Positions 59,430 to 64,000 of a stretch of DNA of 64,000 nt are shown here, one piece after another. A model generated the notes under the pieces. The model was not told the origin of the DNA and searched no databases. It saw nothing but the letters and a program-made list of their open reading frames with translations. The stretch's first letter is position 1. Each line of letters begins with the position of its first letter. Source of the stretch: Pyrus communis (Eukaryota; Streptophyta; Magnoliopsida; Rosales; Rosaceae); the NCBI RefSeq assembly GCF_963583255.1, contig NC_084806.1, positions 11,248,817 through 11,312,816 of the forward strand, written 5' to 3'. Made by a program: the position numbers and the translations under genes.

Positions 59430-60300
59430 GGTAACAATAGTGCATTGTTGGAAGAAGTCATTCGGTAAGTACTCATGCAATGTAGCCTCCAGTGAAGTCG
59501 ATGATCGGCTCTTTCTTCCCATGATTGGCAATACTCAACTCCATGTCATGGGATCGAGTTGCCAATTCTTCAAAAGTTCTTGGTTTTATGCCTTGGAAGA
59601 TGCAATGTAGCCTCCAGTGCATGCCTTGAACACACATCTCAATGGTGGAAGTTTCAGAAAGCGGATCTTTGTAATCTAGACTTAATGAATGCCATCTGTT
59701 GATGTAGTCAACGATAGGTTCATCTTTCTACTGCTTCGTACTTGTCAGCTCTAGCATGCTTACATTGCGGCGGTGCTGTAAAAACGGTTGAGGAATTCCC
59801 TTTTAAGCTGATCCCAGCTGTTAATAGGCGTGGGCTTGAGGTCGATGTACCAATCAAAGATGATACCTTTTAGCAAGCGCACGAACTGTTTGACGAGGTA
59901 GTCTCCCTCTATCCCAACATTGTTGCAGGTTTAAATGAAATGGGCAATATGTTGCTTAAGATTGCCCTTTCCATCGAATTGCATGAATTTGGGCGGCTGA
60001 TAACCCCTTGGCATCCTTAAGGCGTCAATCTTCTTGAAGTAAAGCTTTGAGTACAACACGTAGTCATGTGAGCTCCCTTCATACTGCGCCTTGATGATGT
60101 TTGTGATCATTTCTTGCAGCTGTTAGATAGAGAGAGATCTCATGAACGTGGTAACTCGGTCCACCTCCACATTTTCTTCGGTTTTCTCCACCAAAAACTC
60201 CTATTTTTTCATTGGTTTCTTTCTTTGGTGGATCAACCTTTGGGTCAGCTTTCTTGTCATGTTGCGCCTCCAGACTATTGTCTAGTGTAGCAATCTGCAA
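59430..60300 (-). pseudogene. Gypsy gag region (broken)
   Basis: Minus-strand pieces include an N-terminal charged part (60300-60079: AQHDKKADPKVDPPKKET) and a capsid-like retrotransposon-gag part ending RTFEELATRSHDMELSIANH near 59520-59590. Frames are interrupted several times. Lies directly upstream of the protease remnant, as expected for gag. Confidence 0.7.
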
Positions 60301-60752
60301 GTTTTTTCTTCCACCGTCCTTGTCAGCCTTGCGATTGCTTCATTCATTTATGCCAACTGCTCCTCGATTGTAGTCACACTAATAGTCATGACTTGTAAAG
60401 CCACGAGATATGAGCTGTCACTTGAGTCGGCATCGAAAGTTAACGACTCAGAGTACCTCCTCAGGCTTTTTTCCCTTGGCACCCTTAGCGAGGCCAGGGT
60501 GATCACGGGCTCGTGCCTTAGGTGTTATTGCTCCTTTAGCATAATTGATGTAAAGGTGGAAGGCATGGCAGAAATAGCTTTTGCCTTGCTTTAGGTTGTG
60601 ACGCCCAAAGTGCCACCATTTGCAGCAAAGATGTTCTTGTTCTTCGCGTTGGTTACGGGAACAATTTGATCTTTTCTTAAAGCCATGTGTGTTTCTTATG
60701 GATTTGAAGACAGAGATGAGATGCTGAGAGGTCCTACTAGGTATGTCAAATT

Positions 60753-61735
60753 TGTAAACACGAAAATTCTGTAACGAATGAAACGAGAACACGTGTACAA
60801 AGTAGATTTCTATTGATGAATTTGTAGGGTTACAATCTCTGTTTACAACTTTCCTTTGATTTAGTCTTCAAATTTGGTGTAGATGCGTAGGTTGTTGATC
60901 CGATGATCGCGATGACTTGATCTTAGACGAATGATTAAACGATTGTGTCAAGTTTTGAGCTTGAAACAATGCATGGATAGTCATCCTATCTAGGTTTGTG
61001 TATGACCTGCAACAAAGGTGATGTTGATGTGGGATTTTGTTGATTCAAGGGTCTTGGCGACTTGATCTTGAATCGAACGTCGTTACAAGTTTTAAGCTTG
61101 CAACAAAGTCTTGAGGGAATCAAAGGTGATGTTGATGGACTTGATCTTGAATCGAACATCGTTACAAGTGCTTATTGATTCTTCAAGGGAATGTTTCGGC
61201 TTTGGTTATACATTCTTCGAAGAGAGCTTTGGCATCGTATTAGTCTTCAATGATTTGGCAAAGGTTTTCCTTTTGTGAGAATTTCGGCCTTTCAATGTAG
61301 AAATTGTCCACCTTATGCTTGTCTTGGGACCTTGTATTTATAGACTTCTCAAAGCTTGCCTTTGGATGGATTTGGCTTTGATTTGTGTCTTGATTCATCC
61401 ATGGGAGAATTTACGCATGTTTTGTGTCTTAATTTCAACCACTTTCCCTTACTTGGCTGAAATCTATAGGGCTTTATTGCCTATTTTACGAGCAATCTTC
61501 AATTCTTGCTTGTTTTGTAAAAACACTATAGCTTTCTTTCCAGTTTTGGGAGCAATTTGGGCCGCTTGCCGATTTTAAGGAGATTTCTTCCCCTTTGCCG
61601 CATTTTAGGAATGCTTTGGAATTTCCTTTGCTTTGTGCCACATGTTATTCATGACTTATCCATTTGTGATGAGTCATATACTACGTGAAGCTTTATGATA
61701 CTTCATTTGCATGCAACAAAATTTACATGTCTACA
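60753..61735 (-). repeat. 5' LTR of the Tat-like element (983 bp)
   Basis: Same termini as the LTR at 49616-50460, with an additional block of about 140 bp near 61005-61150 in which GACTTGATCTTGAATCGAAC occurs twice. Confidence 0.9.
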
Positions 61736-61740
61736 GCTAT

Positions 61741-62087
61741 TTCTATTTACTTGTAAAAGAAAAGTCTTAATATAAATAGTTCATTTATGAAAAATTAATA
61801 AAAGTAAAGTACCTATTTTTAAACTAGATAAGTCCATTTTTGTGAGTCATGATTGGGTTTTGTCCACTTTGTTGAATTAGGTTTATTCCCTAGTTATCTA
61901 CATCAGCTTTTTATTATCTTTTTATTAAATTGTAATAAATATCATCCCATATTTATACGTCTATCTTTACCCCAATTTTAGAATTAAATATAAGAATATT
62001 GTTTCTCATTTCGTATCTCAATTTTGTATTCTACCTCTTTCACAGGTTAACTGTGTTAACTTAATTCTGTTGTAGGTAATATACATA

Positions 62088-62123
<36 letters not shown>

Positions 62124-62141
62124 TGTATGTATGTATATGTG

Positions 62142-62172
<31 letters not shown>

Positions 62173-63300
62173 CAGCATATATACTAGTATGAATTTATAA
62201 ATGCATGAAAGATGTAATTTCTTTGAACTATTTTCATGAATGATAGATAGATTAATTTTTATTTACTTTTCTAGATACTTTTTATCACAGATTAAAAGTA
62301 CTTTATCAGCCTATGGTATAGGATTCATATATGAATAGATATCAATTTTATTTTTAATTATTTTCCATGAAAGTTGTTAGATTTTTATATTTAAATATTC
62401 AAATAAAAAATATAATTAAAGTTGAAAAATAAGAAAATTAGACTAAATCCAACAACAACTCAAATTTGGGTCTGGATCAAACCAAAGGAAAATATAGTTG
62501 AAAAAAATCAAGTTATTTGGTATTAATATTTTTTTTAATGTAATTTTTTTTTAAATTAAACTTTTGTTAGTATGGTTGTAACTTTTAAGATTCGATGAGA
62601 ATTATCTTCGTAATAAATTTTTTTGTTTTCTATTTTCTTTTAACGAACAAATTTGCTTAGTGGATATCCTTGTTTATTAATTTTTTAGTCTAAATATACT
62701 TGTCATAATTTTTTTTTTATTTAAAAACAATATGGGCCTCAAGGCTATTGAGCTTTGTCATTGGGCCTTCTCGGGCGTAAAATGCAGCCAATTGTGCACT
62801 AATATGAGCTCCAACACTCTCATATTTTGGGAGTCTTAATAAAAATGGCTTATTACTATTCATTCTTAATCAAAATGACATTTGTTGTATGAAAAATCTA
62901 TAATAAGTCAAGCTTTTTTCTTTATTTACTGTAGCGGAGTCCACAATAATGTTGACATTTATGTCTTATTAAAATACATTATTTTGCATGATGCTATTCA
63001 AATTATGCTACTTTTTTTTTTTTAATTTGCTACCAGCTTTTCATGCTTCCATCATGTTGTCGAATGTAGCACTTCTTCTATCAAATTATTCCAGTAATGT
63101 TCATCGCCTTGTTTTTAGGCCCACTCATCCTTGTTTTTCGCCCCTCCAAGTTTTAGTGGCTGAGCATTCTTGTCGACGAGGATTCTTGGCAAATCCTAGT
63201 ATAGGTGGTTACCTTAGATGGTATGATTCTCATCCTACCTTACTATACTTTACTTATGCTCTGACATCATGTGTGAAATGAGTTCATTCTAGCTCACAAG
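61741..63300. other. AT-rich intergenic region, possibly part of an old LTR
   Basis: No coding gene. Contains a (GTAT)n microsatellite (62081-62171, preceded by a short TA run). The right part leads into the LTR remnant described next. Confidence 0.5.
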
Positions 63301-64000
63301 CGCACTCTTATATTTAGGCACCTTTAGGTTTAAATTTATTCACCTTTTCCACATCACTACACTTTATGGCTTTATCACCCTCCTGGTGATGGCCAACATA
63401 GCTCGATTCAAAGTCCAGGTGGACATTTCAGATAAGGGTGTGTTAGTTTAGTATCAGAGCATAAGTTTGGGCAGTATTGCGTTCATCACATGTGTGATGT
63501 AAGCATTCTTGGTTCTTAAGCCTAATTTTCGAATATTGCCACCTCGTCGAGCACGAAAATTGTGTTAACTTTTTCTAAGTTTTGAGTGACTTAGACGACC
63601 TAGCGACATTCTAGAAGAACATTTCGGTGACCACCTTTTAGATTTTAAACAAAGAACCTTCCTGCCAAGGAAAATCCCAATTCGAAGACGAGTTCATGGC
63701 CCTGAAACAGGGCTAATGTATTGATAATTGTATGGCACCAGAGATTTACCAATCAATCCCTCTACCATCTAGTTATTTCTACCAACCCTTTCAATTTAGG
63801 AAACCAATAATAGTTTTGATTCCATGACAGTATCCGTTAGTATACCATCTATCAGAATTCCTACGAAGTTTACTTTCATCGAGATTCCATAAATGTCTTG
63901 AGCGACAACCTAGTGCTAAAGTGGTAGCACGCGACGGAAGATCATCTAGGGGACATCCACTTTTGTTCCTCGATGGCACTAATCTTTTCAAATGCACAAG
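63300..64000 (+). mobile_element. 5' end of a decayed LTR retrotransposon (LTR tail, PBS, gag trace)
   Basis: TAGTATCAGAGC at 63449-63460 matches the initiator-Met tRNA primer-binding site (TGGTATCAGAGC) with one change. It is preceded by an LTR-tail-like sequence (AGTCCAGGTGGACATTTC, AAGGGTGTGTTA, where TGTGTCA would be the usual end). Downstream, a frame at about 63690-63713 reads EFMALKQG, a common start of the retrotransposon gag domain, followed by a stop. The rest of the element runs out of the window. Confidence 0.6.

Larger units (their letters stand above)
49616..61735 (-). mobile_element. Full-length Ty3/gypsy retrotransposon, Tat-like, degenerate
   Basis: LTRs at 49616-50460 and 60753-61735 share the ends TGTAAACAC and TTTACATGTCTACA. 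GCTAT flanks the whole element (49611-49615 and 61736-61740), a perfect 5-bp target duplication, so the 12.1-kb unit is one insertion. Gag-pol is on the minus strand. A second RNase H-like domain between RNase H and integrase, and a long region with an antisense extra ORF downstream of pol, both point to the Tat lineage. A Mutator-like element (51533-52976) is nested in it. Stops and frameshifts throughout gag-pol make it non-autonomous. I could not identify a standard primer-binding site next to the right LTR. Confidence 0.9.

Overview
This is a plant nuclear window. Long introns with GT-AG junctions, nested LTR retrotransposons and DNA transposons, MITEs, tRNA-derived SINEs and abundant microsatellites all show this. 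The repeat families (a PIF/Harbinger element with ends GAGCAACTCC, short repeats starting TTTAACGAAAAG, a SINE ending in ATAATATCGTTTGTT) and the gene sequences look most like Rosaceae, apple tribe (Malus/Pyrus). That assignment is recognition by eye, not a database result.

Three protein-coding genes look intact. (1) 10234-20698, plus: a SAC3B-like TREX-2 mRNA-export scaffold. I could chain it through 19 exons into one open frame of about 1681 codons. (2) 23636-26538, minus: a PP2C phosphatase matching the N-terminal half of the plant PP2C / cyclic-nucleotide-binding / kinase fusion protein, but ending just after the phosphatase domain. (3) 34935-36002, minus: a single-exon S-adenosylmethionine decarboxylase proenzyme of the SAMDC4/BUD2 type, for polyamine synthesis, with a TATA box and a CT-rich leader that contains no upstream ATG. 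I see no sign that the three work together.

Layout. 1-7418 is a nest of transposons: an old copia fragment (minus) cut by a CACTA element (ends at 2107, carries a captured acidic-protein gene end) and by a complete but decayed PIF/Harbinger element (2991-7415, TSD TTA). 7840-8387 is an F-box pseudogene. 10.2-20.7 kb is SAC3B, whose N-terminal exons have been duplicated in tandem twice. 21.25-22.77 kb is a Mutator-like foldback element. 23.6-27.3 kb is the PP2C gene. 27.3-34.9 and 36.3-44.9 kb hold no recognisable genes, only MITEs, SINEs and simple repeats. 44921-47372 is a solo LTR with a 5-bp TSD. 49616-61735 is a full-length but degenerate Ty3/gypsy element of the Tat type (minus, TSD GCTAT). 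It contains a nested Mutator-like element (9-bp TSD) and, on the opposite strand to gag-pol, a broken plant-mobile-domain (PMD) ORF. The last 600 bp carry the primer-binding site and a gag trace of another LTR element.

The most interesting items are the antisense PMD cargo in the Tat element, the truncated PP2C relative of a three-domain signalling protein, the exon-by-exon growth of the SAC3B N terminus, the gene fragment captured by the CACTA element, and the tandem ACGTGGC-type motif array in the Harbinger element.
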